Assembly: GCA_016839785.1 (NCBI GenBank) | Contig: JAEOTQ010000135.1 | Location: 1-50,190, forward strand | Direction: 5' to 3' | Length of the DNA: 50,190 bases | Origin: Candidatus Hodarchaeota archaeon | Lineage (GTDB): Archaea > Asgardarchaeota > Heimdallarchaeia > Hodarchaeales > Hodarchaeaceae | Part shown: one piece after another, positions 16,373-24,323 of the stretch | How the letters are laid out: the number at the start of each line of letters is the position of its first letter | Position numbering within the stretch: the stretch's first letter is position 1 | The notes under the pieces: model-generated | Told to the model about the DNA's origin: nothing | What the model saw: the letters and a program-made list of their open reading frames with translations, nothing else | Database searches by the model: none | Made by a program: the position numbers and the translations under genes

Positions 16373-16966
16373 CTATTGGAATATCTTCTTTCTTTTGATG
16401 AATTCTCTTAGAATCACAAAGAAAATTACTGTTGAAATCCCTAAAGTGGTGATCACAATTAATACTTGCATCAGCTTTTCCGTTGGGTCAATGAATGATG
16501 CTTCATACGGATAGCCTGCATTTTTCCAAGCATTGAAACCTTCTAACATATTGTACACCATTGTGAAATTTAAATCAACCAGTGAGTTTGAAGCAATAAC
16601 TGACCTTGACCCAGAGTGACAATACACGAGAACTGGTCGAGATTTGTTCTCTGGAAGCTCATTTTGTCTTAAAGTTATCTCTTTATGGGGAATCAACTCA
16701 GCATTGATTATGTGGCCCGTTGAATATTCTTCCTGGGTTCTAACATCTAATATAAATAGACTACTTGTATTCTCCACCACGTTATAAGCTTCAGTAACCG
16801 AAATATTAGTATAACCGTTCAATAACGTTGCTTGAGATCCAAAATCATTGACTGATGAATAGAGGGCTAATAGAAATAATATCAATAGAAAATGAAATGG
16901 GATTTTTGTTCGTGACAATCTCAAACATCTTTTTGCATTCAATGTGTTAGGATAATAAGAATTCAA
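16373..16966 (-). CDS. Membrane-anchored rhodanese-domain protein
   Basis: A 197-residue protein with an N-terminal membrane segment (22-38), a rhodanese domain (about 52-158) and a C-terminal membrane helix (164-187) followed by basic residues. The rhodanese core shows LFILDVRTQEEY-x2-GHI and the active-site loop YCHSGSRS with Cys116, so it can form a persulfide. The domain would sit outside the cytoplasm if the first helix is a signal anchor. It lies 51 nt downstream of a NapH-like polyferredoxin gene, hinting at a membrane sulfur/electron-transfer pair. ATG at 16966 is used. Confidence 0.8.
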   Translation of the reverse strand: MNSYYPNTLNAKRCLRLSRTKIPFHFLLILFLLALYSSVNDFGSQATLLNGYTNISVTEAYNVVENTSSLFILDVRTQEEYSTGHIINAELIPHKEITLRQNELPENKSRPVLVYCHSGSRSVIASNSLVDLNFTMVYNMLEGFNAWKNAGYPYEASFIDPTEKLMQVLIVITTLGISTVIFFVILREFIKRKKIFQ

Positions 16967-17017
16967 GACATCAAATCATGGGAGAACCTGAATGTATTTT
17001 ATAGATTTCCGCTTTTG

Positions 17018-17920
17018 TTATCCCTCTAAATTCAGTTTTATAGCGTCCTCGGGACAAATTTCTATGCATCGATTGCAATAATAGCATTCTCCTTTATTGC
17101 TTTCAGCTGCAGCCACATGAGTAGGGCAAATTTTTTCACAAAGTCCGCATTCCGTACAATCTTCGGTTCGTTGATATGTGTTTTTTGCATATCGGCTACA
17201 AAGATCGGAACCTGCTCCAAACGGACATAAAAATCTGCAGTAGGGTCGATAAAGAAAAATGCTGGAGATTCCTACAATCGATAACCCTACAAAGGCAATA
17301 AACAGGTTTAAATCTATGGGAGAACGGAGAACCAAGAATCCAGAAAAGGGATCAAAATATGGGAGTATGTTAATACCCAACAGAATTGCTAAGAAAAAGA
17401 GAATTCCGACAAAAGTCCACCGGACCTTGCCTGTTAGTTGTTTTGAAACCTCAAAATGGAATTTATTTGCCTTTTGATTTTTAATATCTTGTTTGAAGTT
17501 GATTTTAGAGAGTAACTCCTGAAATGTACCTAAAGGACATGCATATCCACAGAAAATTCTTCCTACGAGGAGAGAAGTCCCAAATAATATGGTTAATACG
17601 GTTAATACTGGAAGGAGATACCACAAATCTTTTCTATCTGCAATAGCCATTAAAATTTCGCTAATTGGGAGAAGAGTATTTGGGATGGCAACCAACAGTA
17701 ATCCTCCAATGATAAAGGTAATTAGATAGATCACGGTCGCAGCTTTTTGGGACATTAATTTTGCATCAATCAACATAATACAGAATAAAAACGTAATTAG
17801 CCATAAAAAAAGCATAAACACTCCCGAAATAGCACCATAAGTATCAAAGGGAAGTGGATTTTCTTGAAAAACGCTTGAAATCACTCCAAATCCAATTTGT
17901 TTTAAATTTTTCACATCCAT
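17018..17920 (-). CDS. NapH/CcoG-like membrane 4Fe-4S polyferredoxin
   Basis: A 300-residue membrane protein with about five helices and two halves of iron-sulfur ligands. FCGYACPLG (123-131) and YCRFLCPFG (about 228-236) are the paired C-x3-CP motifs of NapH-type proteins, and the C-terminus holds two 4Fe-4S ferredoxin motifs, CTECGLCEKICP and CYYCNRCIEICP. Such proteins carry electrons across or along the membrane to a periplasmic acceptor or serve assembly of an oxidoreductase. No nap, nos or terminal-oxidase gene is in this window. The neighbour downstream is a rhodanese-domain protein. Confidence 0.8.
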   Translation of the reverse strand: MDVKNLKQIGFGVISSVFQENPLPFDTYGAISGVFMLFLWLITFLFCIMLIDAKLMSQKAATVIYLITFIIGGLLLVAIPNTLLPISEILMAIADRKDLWYLLPVLTVLTILFGTSLLVGRIFCGYACPLGTFQELLSKINFKQDIKNQKANKFHFEVSKQLTGKVRWTFVGILFFLAILLGINILPYFDPFSGFLVLRSPIDLNLFIAFVGLSIVGISSIFLYRPYCRFLCPFGAGSDLCSRYAKNTYQRTEDCTECGLCEKICPTHVAAAESNKGECYYCNRCIEICPEDAIKLNLEG

Positions 17921-18058
17921 TCCAATTATTTGTTTAGATTGTTACTTTAATTCTAGATTACTAAAGGACGAATTAGCTATTAGTCCAGAAGATCAATTTA
18001 ACTTAACAAAAATGGAAATATGACGATTAACATCATACTTCCATAAGGAGCTGATCTA

Positions 18059-18907
18059 TCAAGCTTTACCTTTCGGTGCCTTCACAAGTCGCTTCCACAA
18101 AGTTGGCCAGAGAGGGATTAGTAGCAGTACTGTTGCTAATATTGGTGCCATAAAGAACATTGAGAATTTGTTGAAGCTAAGAGACGAGGCCATCGCCACA
18201 GGATAACCTGCAACTACTCCAAGAAGTGCTGCACCTATAGTTAAGATTCGTACCAAATCTTTTTCAGGCCGACGCAAGATTCCGATTGTCACAACGCCAA
18301 ATCCAGTAGCTGCAATCCAATTAACACGTTGTAATGCTTTGAATACTGAATGTAAGGTCACTAAAGGATCTGGTATGGGGGGATAAGCCTCTGGACTCGG
18401 TGGATAGAGATACATCCGATTTGTACTAGCGATTCCATTCAAGAAACACATGACATATGCTATTCCTGTGATTAAAGCAAATAATATCGTGATCCAAGGA
18501 ACTTTTTCGACATATCGATTTAGTACAAAGAATATGAACAGGTTTGGAAGGAATATGAGTCCCCAAAGTGGGATTAATCCCATCTGCATGGCAGGTATCG
18601 TTGGCCAAAATCCTGCAAGGAGACAAAGAGTATTTCCAACCACAGCAAATGAAACTGACCATTCTTCATCTGTATAAAATCCATACGCACTTAAAGCAAA
18701 CAAAATTCCGCCAATGAAACTGAGATCAAAGATATAAGGTAGAAAATCCTTGATTATAACTTCGCAACCTGATTCAGCAGCAAGGTTAGTCATCTCTTCG
18801 AGGATGTAAGGTTCATAGGTGAATATAAAAAGGCCTAAACCGCCCACGATTCCTACTACAGCTCCAAAGAATGAGAGGAGAAATCCTAATCGTTGATTAT
18901 TATCCAT
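18059..18907 (-). CDS. Multi-pass membrane protein, unknown function
   Basis: A 282-residue protein with about eight hydrophobic segments (roughly 8-30, 57-73, 83-100, 105-131, 138-158, 195-210, 219-240 and 248-270) and a proline-rich loop YPPSPEAYPPIPDP (about 168-181). I recognise no family. It is transcribed away from a TrmB-type regulator, sharing a 161-nt intergenic region that carries a clear inverted repeat, so regulation by that TrmB protein is likely. A solute transporter or sensor role is possible but not shown. Confidence 0.65.
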   Translation of the reverse strand: MDNNQRLGFLLSFFGAVVGIVGGLGLFIFTYEPYILEEMTNLAAESGCEVIIKDFLPYIFDLSFIGGILFALSAYGFYTDEEWSVSFAVVGNTLCLLAGFWPTIPAMQMGLIPLWGLIFLPNLFIFFVLNRYVEKVPWITILFALITGIAYVMCFLNGIASTNRMYLYPPSPEAYPPIPDPLVTLHSVFKALQRVNWIAATGFGVVTIGILRRPEKDLVRILTIGAALLGVVAGYPVAMASSLSFNKFSMFFMAPILATVLLLIPLWPTLWKRLVKAPKGKA

Positions 18908-18981
18908 TTGAAATCATCTATAATACGTTTATCGTAATAATTATGATCTGAAACTGGTATAACAACTTATAGTGGTTATAT

Positions 18982-19030
18982 TATATAGTTTTCACTCAAC
19001 TTTCCACAACATTATGTTGAAAACTATATA
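18982..19030. promoter_or_regulatory. 13-bp inverted repeat between TrmB gene and membrane-protein gene
   Basis: TATATAGTTTTCA at 18982-18994 is exactly inverted as TGAAAACTATATA at 19018-19030, 23 bp apart. Both arms include TATA-like sequence, so a bound dimer would cover one or both divergent promoters. TrmB proteins bind such sites near their own genes. Operator function is inferred from position and perfect symmetry. Confidence 0.55.
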
Positions 19031-19068
19031 TAGTACGAGAGGTAATCCTATGATTGGAGGTTCATCTG

Positions 19069-19905
19069 GTGACAGAAACTGAATTTCATGAAATTACCCC
19101 TGAAGAACTTGAAGTATTTGGTTTATCGAGTTATGAATCACGGGTTTATCTCTCATTATTATCTTCGGGGATACGAACGGCAAAAGATATTTCTAGTGAT
19201 TCCAAAATTCCGTTTGGAAGAATTTATGATGTCCTAAGTTCCTTAGAAGATAAGGGGCTTGTTGATCGACAGGAGTCAAGGCCTAAGAAATTCGCTGCCA
19301 AGGATCCTAAATCCGCATTAAAGAATCTCTTGAATATTAAAAATATGGAACTTGAATCAATCCCACAGATAGCTGTCCTAGTCGAGGAAAAATTAGCGAA
19401 TTTGCATGCCATTAAGCCAGAGGAAAGTTTATTCTGGAGTGTCGCTCTTGGTGAAAAAGCTATTGGCCAGTATATTGAAAAGATAAGTGAAGCGAAAAAA
19501 GAGCTTAAAACGATAATAAATTTGCGAGTCGCCTCACGTATGCCTCAAAGAAATATAATTATGACCTTAATCGATACAATTACAATATTAAATTCGAATG
19601 GAGTTTCTGTTAAAGTTCTATTGAGCGGAGTATCACCTGGGAGTTTGGAAGAAGAATATATGGCTTCTATTGCTAAATTTTTTGACGTATTTGACAGGAA
19701 AATTGTCAGATATTGTCTAAAATGCACAACTGCTTTTGATGTCATCGATAACGAGAAAGTTATTGTAAAGGTGATGAATCCTGTCAAACCCGATGAGTTT
19801 TTTGCTTGGATATTTGTTTGGCAGAAAAAGTTTGCAGAAGAATTAGAGCCAAAATTCCAAGAAATGTGGTTAAATGCTCATGAGCTAAAGATTGAGCTGA
19901 AGTGA
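19069..19905 (+). CDS. TrmB family transcriptional regulator
   Basis: A 278-residue TrmB-type regulator. The N-terminal winged helix is typical: EVFGLSSYESRVYLSLLSSG, then TAKDISSDSKIPFGRIYDVLSSLEDKGLVD and RPKKFAAKDP. The C-terminal half (about 125-275) is the ligand-binding/dimerisation region and shows a weak phospholipase-D-like pattern rather than a clear sugar-binding site. I set the start at GTG 19069, because GGAGG at 19056-19060 is 8 nt upstream; the in-frame TTG at 19054 would overlap that ribosome site. It probably controls the divergent membrane-protein gene via the repeat at 18982-19030. Confidence 0.85.
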   Translation: MTETEFHEITPEELEVFGLSSYESRVYLSLLSSGIRTAKDISSDSKIPFGRIYDVLSSLEDKGLVDRQESRPKKFAAKDPKSALKNLLNIKNMELESIPQIAVLVEEKLANLHAIKPEESLFWSVALGEKAIGQYIEKISEAKKELKTIINLRVASRMPQRNIIMTLIDTITILNSNGVSVKVLLSGVSPGSLEEEYMASIAKFFDVFDRKIVRYCLKCTTAFDVIDNEKVIVKVMNPVKPDEFFAWIFVWQKKFAEELEPKFQEMWLNAHELKIELK

Positions 19906-19911
19906 AGACCC

Positions 19912-20304
19912 CTAAATTACAAATAATACGATGGAAATGACTGAAACCACACTCCAAATCTTCAGCGCATCATTTTTCCGGAATTTCCCGTAATCAAGCA
20001 ATCCATTCAGGAATATCAACGCTATTGCTATTATAAACAATTGGGGAGTTATAAAAATCGATAAAAGAGCTATCAGTATCAGTAAGAGGCCAAGAACGAG
20101 CATTTGAATCACTTTATGTCTTACTATTTCATCAGCAACTTCAACTGGGAGTTCTCTTCCGTGTTGGATTCTAGGAAGCTTAAGATTATTAGTGAAAAGA
20201 TAGAAAGTATTAGTGATAGTTTCAAATATTCCAAAGAGGATACCAAATAGGCCGATGTTTAATGCTTGAATCAATGTTAGTTGGGTGTTAGTCATAAGAA
20301 TCAC
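19912..20304 (-). CDS. Small membrane protein, unknown
   Basis: A 130-residue protein with three or four hydrophobic segments (about 15-37, 68-88, 90-103 and 112-130) and a polar loop LKLPRIQHGRELPVEVADEIVRHK between the first two. I know no family for it. The first residues allow a start at 20304 or at the Met four codons later (20292). It converges with the TrmB gene, 6 nt apart. A membrane partner role is a guess only. Confidence 0.55.
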   Translation of the reverse strand: MILMTNTQLTLIQALNIGLFGILFGIFETITNTFYLFTNNLKLPRIQHGRELPVEVADEIVRHKVIQMLVLGLLLILIALLSIFITPQLFIIAIALIFLNGLLDYGKFRKNDALKIWSVVSVISIVLFVI

Positions 20305-20441
20305 GATTCGACAAATTAAGGATAGTCAATGAAATCAATATCGTGATAGTTTAATATCTCCCAAATTCCCCAAGTGAGAATTACTTCAAAGAGGAAGAAC
20401 TAGACTTGTAGATAGCTCGGATCGATAGATCATCAGTTGGA

Positions 20442-20807
20442 TTAAAATTGGACGATTTCATGAACGTTTCCGAAAGGATCTTTAAACGCGTTGAATAGCC
20501 CTGCGGGAAATGTAACCGCTTCATTGTAAATAAAAATTACGCCCTTACCCTTAAGATCTTCCATTGTTTTCTCTAAGTTGTTGGTTTTAAAAATAATTAT
20601 AGATTGGGCCTGATTTGGGTAATCAATAACAGTTTGTTTTTCTACCTTATATAATAGTAATCTGATATCTCCTTTTTGGACTAAGTCGACAGCCCTAGAA
20701 GGATAATAATGATCTTCAGAGATTTCAAAACCTAAAATCTCGGTATACCATTTGATTGCTTCGTTTAGATCTGTAACATTGATTTGATTCATAGCAATTT
20801 CTAACAA
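20442..20807 (-). CDS. VOC family (glyoxalase/bleomycin-resistance fold) protein
   Basis: A 121-residue protein with the two beta-alpha-beta3 modules of vicinal-oxygen-chelate proteins. The first module is QINVTDLNEAIKWYTEILGFEISEDHY, and the second is SIIIFKTNNLEKTMEDLKGKGV, ending FPAGLFNAFKDPFGNVHEIVQF, where Asp, Gly and the last Glu match the usual metal-ligand strand. Such proteins act on small lactoyl-, catechol- or drug-like substrates. Nothing nearby fixes the substrate. A monocistronic gene between 137 nt and 209 nt of non-coding DNA. Confidence 0.8.
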   Translation of the reverse strand: MLEIAMNQINVTDLNEAIKWYTEILGFEISEDHYYPSRAVDLVQKGDIRLLLYKVEKQTVIDYPNQAQSIIIFKTNNLEKTMEDLKGKGVIFIYNEAVTFPAGLFNAFKDPFGNVHEIVQF

Positions 20808-21016
20808 TAAAATTCACCTCTATGCCCTTGCATCTTGAAATGTATTCTCTGTTATGTAAATTCTCAATAAATAACTATTGATTAGGGCAAAAGGATTATT
20901 CCAATCTGTAAGAGTAATAACAATATTTCAGTTAATCTACTCATCGAGTTTCACAAACAATGTTGAATTAATTGAGAGCTAGCCAATCTAAATGTTATAA
21001 TCTATGTTGAATCTGA

Positions 21017-21706
21017 TTAAAAGAGACTAGATTTAATTCGATGACGCCAAATTCCATAACTCTGGATCAAAAAACATGCGAGAAGACTATAAACAACGAT
21101 TTTTTGCATACTCACCCTTAATACTAGGTCCTCATAAGTTATAATTTGAGGTATTATAAAAAACAAACCCCCATATGCGAGTATAATAGCAATAAGTGCA
21201 ATGTAGATTATTGTGTATACTTTTGAAAAAGCAGGATCTTTTACCGTTAGGAAAAGTAATATTCCCAAGACTACTGAAACAAGTGTAAATCCAGTTACCA
21301 CCAATGCATCATGGATTATCATGATTAAATTTGCTGGAGTGAATGCAACTCCAATAAACGCAAACGCAGTGATAATCCCGATTTTTGCAACTATCCTACT
21401 CAAGTACTGTTCTTCTTCCGTACTATTAAATATTTCAGGAATTAATCGGAAATAGACGAAAAAGGTGAACCCTAGTCCAACTAAAGCTGCAATAAATAAT
21501 ATATTAGAGATTAAATTAGCCCTCCCAGAGTACGCGACAGTTCTTCCTAAATCACTAAAAAAATTGATCAAAAAACCATAGCCCTGAGTTGTTTCATCAA
21601 TTCGTGTTCCTCCAGTATAAAATATCATGGCTATAAAGGTCAATACAATGAACTGGAGGGTTCCTCCAATTACCAAAGGAAATATCTTCTCTTTTTGCAG
21701 ATCCAA
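21017..21706 (-). CDS. DUF998-like six-helix membrane protein
   Basis: A 229-residue protein with six membrane segments (about 9-29, 62-83, 106-124, 128-151, 160-182 and 204-218). The first loop contains GFLINFFSDLGRT, and NYxSDLG-like phrases before the second helix are usual in DUF998-type proteins. No enzymatic residues are apparent. Its promoter region faces the lipoate-ligase gene (61 nt). I rate the family assignment as moderate and offer no function. Confidence 0.6.
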   Translation of the reverse strand: MDLQKEKIFPLVIGGTLQFIVLTFIAMIFYTGGTRIDETTQGYGFLINFFSDLGRTVAYSGRANLISNILFIAALVGLGFTFFVYFRLIPEIFNSTEEEQYLSRIVAKIGIITAFAFIGVAFTPANLIMIIHDALVVTGFTLVSVVLGILLFLTVKDPAFSKVYTIIYIALIAIILAYGGLFFIIPQIITYEDLVLRVSMQKIVVYSLLACFLIQSYGIWRHRIKSSLF

Positions 21707-21767
21707 CTTCGAGCCTCTTGTGTGATGATTGCCTAAATCCTTTTTTACATATTTGGAATGAGGAAAT

Positions 21768-22589
21768 ATGAGAAGAATAAATCAGTTTTTAGGATATTTT
21801 CTAATGGTTGGAAGATGGTTACAAACCGATTACAACGACGTTCATTACAATTTAGCTCTTGAGCAGGCAATTCTCTATCTCCATTCTCGAAGTAATTTTT
21901 CTGCAACTCTTCGGTTTTGGACTAACCCCAAAGCGATTATTTTGGGACGAAGTCAACAAATTGAGGAGGAAATTGATGTTTTATATTGTTCAGAGAATGA
22001 TATAACCATAGGACGACGAATTTCTGGAGGGGGAACTGTTTTTCATGATCCAGGAAATCTTAACATCTCAATCTTCTTACCGAAGAAAATATTATTTCCC
22101 AAAGCCCAGAATACGAGTTCTATATCAAAAGTATTCTCAAATTTAGTGGTGGAATGTTTGAAATCAGAATTAGACACAGATTCCTTTTCCCTCTATAAGG
22201 AAACTGCAATAATTTTCAATAATAAGAAAATCTCTGGATCTGCAGGATATTTCAGAAGTGCTTGGTTTCTTCACCATCTAACCCTACTTCTTCATTCTAA
22301 TTTATCTCATCTAAATAATGCTCTTCTTGCTGGAAAAGACGATTACTCAAGTAAAAGACCAAGTAATTATTTTCCCACGACAAATTTACCTTCCCTGTCG
22401 AAGCTTAATCTTATTCAACGTGTCATCAAACGGTTAGAAGAGGAATTCTCACTACATCTCGAGGTAAATTCTATTACTGACTCAGAAAATAAGTTAGCAA
22501 CGCGTCTGAAGGATGAAATGTATTCCCAGAGGTCATGGATCTGGATGAAGAAGAGGACTTTAGTTGAACAAGAATTTAACTTTATTTAA
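21768..22589 (+). CDS. Lipoate-protein ligase A-like enzyme
   Basis: A 273-residue lipoyl/biotinyl-ligase-fold protein. Key motifs are GRSQQIEEEID (about 60-70), RRISGGGTVFHDPGNLN (83-99) and NKKISGSAG with the catalytic Lys154. LplA activates lipoate to lipoyl-AMP and attaches it to E2 or GcvH proteins. In archaea the small C-terminal domain is often a separate LplB protein, and none is visible here. ATG at 21768 follows GAGG by 5 nt; an internal Met (21804) is less likely. It converges with an E1-alpha-like gene of a lipoate-dependent complex, 5 nt apart. Confidence 0.85.
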   Translation: MRRINQFLGYFLMVGRWLQTDYNDVHYNLALEQAILYLHSRSNFSATLRFWTNPKAIILGRSQQIEEEIDVLYCSENDITIGRRISGGGTVFHDPGNLNISIFLPKKILFPKAQNTSSISKVFSNLVVECLKSELDTDSFSLYKETAIIFNNKKISGSAGYFRSAWFLHHLTLLLHSNLSHLNNALLAGKDDYSSKRPSNYFPTTNLPSLSKLNLIQRVIKRLEEEFSLHLEVNSITDSENKLATRLKDEMYSQRSWIWMKKRTLVEQEFNFI

Positions 22590-22594
22590 TTTCT

Positions 22595-23575
22595 TCATTT
22601 TTTCACCTTAACAAGCGTTACCTGATGAATCGCTTTATTGAGAGCCGCATCAGCTGCTTCCATGATCATTTCAGGTAATGTAAGATGAGAGTGAATCGTA
22701 AAACTAAGATCTTCAACTGTTGCACCCATTTCAAGGGCCAGAGCAATCTCAGAAATTAGGTTCAACGCATCCGAACCGATAATTTGCACTCCCAAAAGCT
22801 GACCAGTAGCTTTGTCGGCAATCACTTTAACATATCCATCTTCGGCCATTTGAGTCATTGCTCTTGGATAGGTACCAAAAGCTTCCTCTAAGTGCCATGG
22901 AAGATTACTATACACGTCTGAAAAGAGAGTATTGATTGGAGGAGGACTATATTTCTCTGCTTTGGAAATTAAATTGTTGATTTCATAATCAAAAGAACCA
23001 CGTATTTCTTTTGCATGACCATTTTTAAGGAAATTCTTCGAATATAAGTATTTTTCAAATCGAGTGATAGGATCTAACTTTTTCCATTTCTCTAGGTCTT
23101 TCTTTGGTTGAAATCGTGTTGGATCATCCGAGGATGTATGGGGTCCCGCACGGTAAGTTATTGCTTCAATAAAAGTTGGTCCTCCTCCAGCTCGAGCACG
23201 TTGAGCAGCATCGTGTACAGCGTGGTAGACTGCAAGTATATCATTTCCATCTATTTGGATTCTAGGTAATCCATAACCACTTGCTTTATCTACGAGTGAA
23301 GCTGCACCAGTTTGTTTTGATAACGGAACCGAAATTGCCCAGTGATTATTTTGACAGAAAAAGATGGTAGGAGTCTTAAACACTGCCCCAAAATTTAGCC
23401 CTGAATGAAAATCACTTGAAGATGTCGCTCCATCTCCAAAGAAGACGATATTAACAAATTTTTCTTTCAGATACTTATGTGCAAACCCTGCTCCAGCTGC
23501 TTGGATAATCTGAGTTCCTATCGGTGCTGAAGGATTGACGTATCGGTATTGCTTGGATCCAAATAGGCCAGGCAA
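22595..23575 (-). CDS. 2-oxoacid dehydrogenase E1-alpha, C-terminal piece of a broken gene, fused to an E3 dimerisation module
   Basis: This is the larger part of a gene continuous in frame with 23588-23917 and separated only by one TAA. The E1-alpha body includes APIGTQIIQAAGAGFAHK, the thiamine-diphosphate motif FGDGATSSSDFH, QNNHWAISVP and GPHTSSDDPTR, ending near SNLPWHLEEAF. The last 88 residues (22598-22861) instead match the C-terminal dimerisation domain of dihydrolipoamide dehydrogenase: GYVKVIADKATGQLLGVQIIG, ALEMGATVEDL and HSHLTLPE (His and Glu of the usual HPT-x2-E dyad kept). That fusion is unusual. No E1-beta, E2 or E3 genes are nearby. The TTG shown as start lacks an independent ribosome site. 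Confidence 0.75.
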   Translation of the reverse strand: MPGLFGSKQYRYVNPSAPIGTQIIQAAGAGFAHKYLKEKFVNIVFFGDGATSSSDFHSGLNFGAVFKTPTIFFCQNNHWAISVPLSKQTGAASLVDKASGYGLPRIQIDGNDILAVYHAVHDAAQRARAGGGPTFIEAITYRAGPHTSSDDPTRFQPKKDLEKWKKLDPITRFEKYLYSKNFLKNGHAKEIRGSFDYEINNLISKAEKYSPPPINTLFSDVYSNLPWHLEEAFGTYPRAMTQMAEDGYVKVIADKATGQLLGVQIIGSDALNLISEIALALEMGATVEDLSFTIHSHLTLPEMIMEAADAALNKAIHQVTLVKVKK

Positions 23576-23587
23576 TCTCCGACCTTT

Positions 23588-23590
23588 TTA
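23588..23590 (-). other. In-frame TAA interrupting the E1-alpha gene
   Basis: Reading the minus strand, NEKDP is followed by TAA and then KGRRLPGLFGSK in the same frame. The family consensus at this point is D-P-S-K-G-R-Q-M-P, so a Ser codon such as TCA has become TAA by a single change. TAA is not known to be decoded as Sec or Pyl. A sequencing error or recent nonsense mutation is most likely. Confidence 0.8.
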
Positions 23591-23917
23591 AGGATCTTTC
23601 TCATTAAGGAACCAGTGATTAATCAAATCAGCAAGGGGTAACCCTCGATAAAAAGCCATTCCAGGTTCTCGATATGCGGGGAAAATCCAATCTTCTGGAC
23701 TCAATGCCGCAGCAGCTCCTATCTGAGTAGCTTCTTGACCAGTACTTGGAATATTAAAACTAATCCTACCTTGTCGCTGCAAACGCATACCTTTTTCATC
23801 TAAAAGTCGAACAAGGATCATATATTCAAACATTTTCACTAATTGCTTCTCAGGAATATTAGGTTCCAATTCAGAATTAACATTCCCCGAGGAATCTAGG
23901 ATTTGCAACATGCTCAC
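23588..23917 (-). CDS. 2-oxoacid dehydrogenase E1-alpha, N-terminal piece of a broken gene
   Basis: The N-terminal 109 residues of a thiamine-diphosphate-dependent E1-alpha subunit (pyruvate or branched-chain 2-oxoacid dehydrogenase). Visible family features are FEYMILVRLLDEKGMRLQRQGRISFNIPSTGQEATQIGAAAAL, DWIFPAYREPGMAFYRG and the segment up to NEKDP, then TAA at 23590-23588. Without the stop, the full protein would be about 440 residues (22595-23917). ATG at 23917-23915 is the usual start. If the stop is real, the protein would lack the pyrophosphate motif and could not work alone. Confidence 0.8.
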   Translation of the reverse strand: MSMLQILDSSGNVNSELEPNIPEKQLVKMFEYMILVRLLDEKGMRLQRQGRISFNIPSTGQEATQIGAAAALSPEDWIFPAYREPGMAFYRGLPLADLINHWFLNEKDP

Positions 23918-24128
23918 AGTAGTATCCCTCGATTAATATTTCTCAACAATAGTTAATATTTCTATATGGGAGGTTTTCGTAAAAAAAAGGGACCCGTCAG
24001 ATCGAGTTTTTCTTTTTCGTAATCAAAAAAACTTAAACAAATAGTCAAGAACATTTAACTACTAAATGGATTATCAATGCATTCATATTATTTGTTGATT
24101 TCTATTTCTAGGGTTTGGTGACCAAGTT

Positions 24129-24317
24129 TTGGTTCATAAAGAGAATTTTAATTTTCCAAAAACTGATTCTGCTATTTTAGAACGATTTTCGAGTGACGAA
24201 CTGTGGATTCATTTTGTAGAAAAGAAATGCCAAGAGTGCGGCCTACCCGAAGACAAATGCAACGAACTAAAAGCACGAAATTGTTATGATGAATGGTTCC
24301 AGAGTTGTGATGATTAA
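24129..24317 (+). CDS. Small Cys-rich protein, possible zinc binder
   Basis: A 62-residue protein starting at TTG 24129. The C-terminal half is KCQECGLPEDKCNELKARNCYDEWFQSC, giving Cys at about 34, 37, 44, 51 and 60, a C-x2-C-x6-C spacing that could bind zinc. The composition is acidic and soluble. It lies 6 nt before the convergent rpiA stop. I recognise no family. The start lacks a clear ribosome site, so the N-terminal end is uncertain. Confidence 0.5.
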   Translation: MVHKENFNFPKTDSAILERFSSDELWIHFVEKKCQECGLPEDKCNELKARNCYDEWFQSCDD

Positions 24318-24323
24318 GTAATA

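Noticed and set aside
23588..23590. TAA as a recoded sense codon
   Set aside because: Known Sec and Pyl recoding use TGA and TAG, and all other genes here end normally at TAA as well; a mutation or error is simpler.
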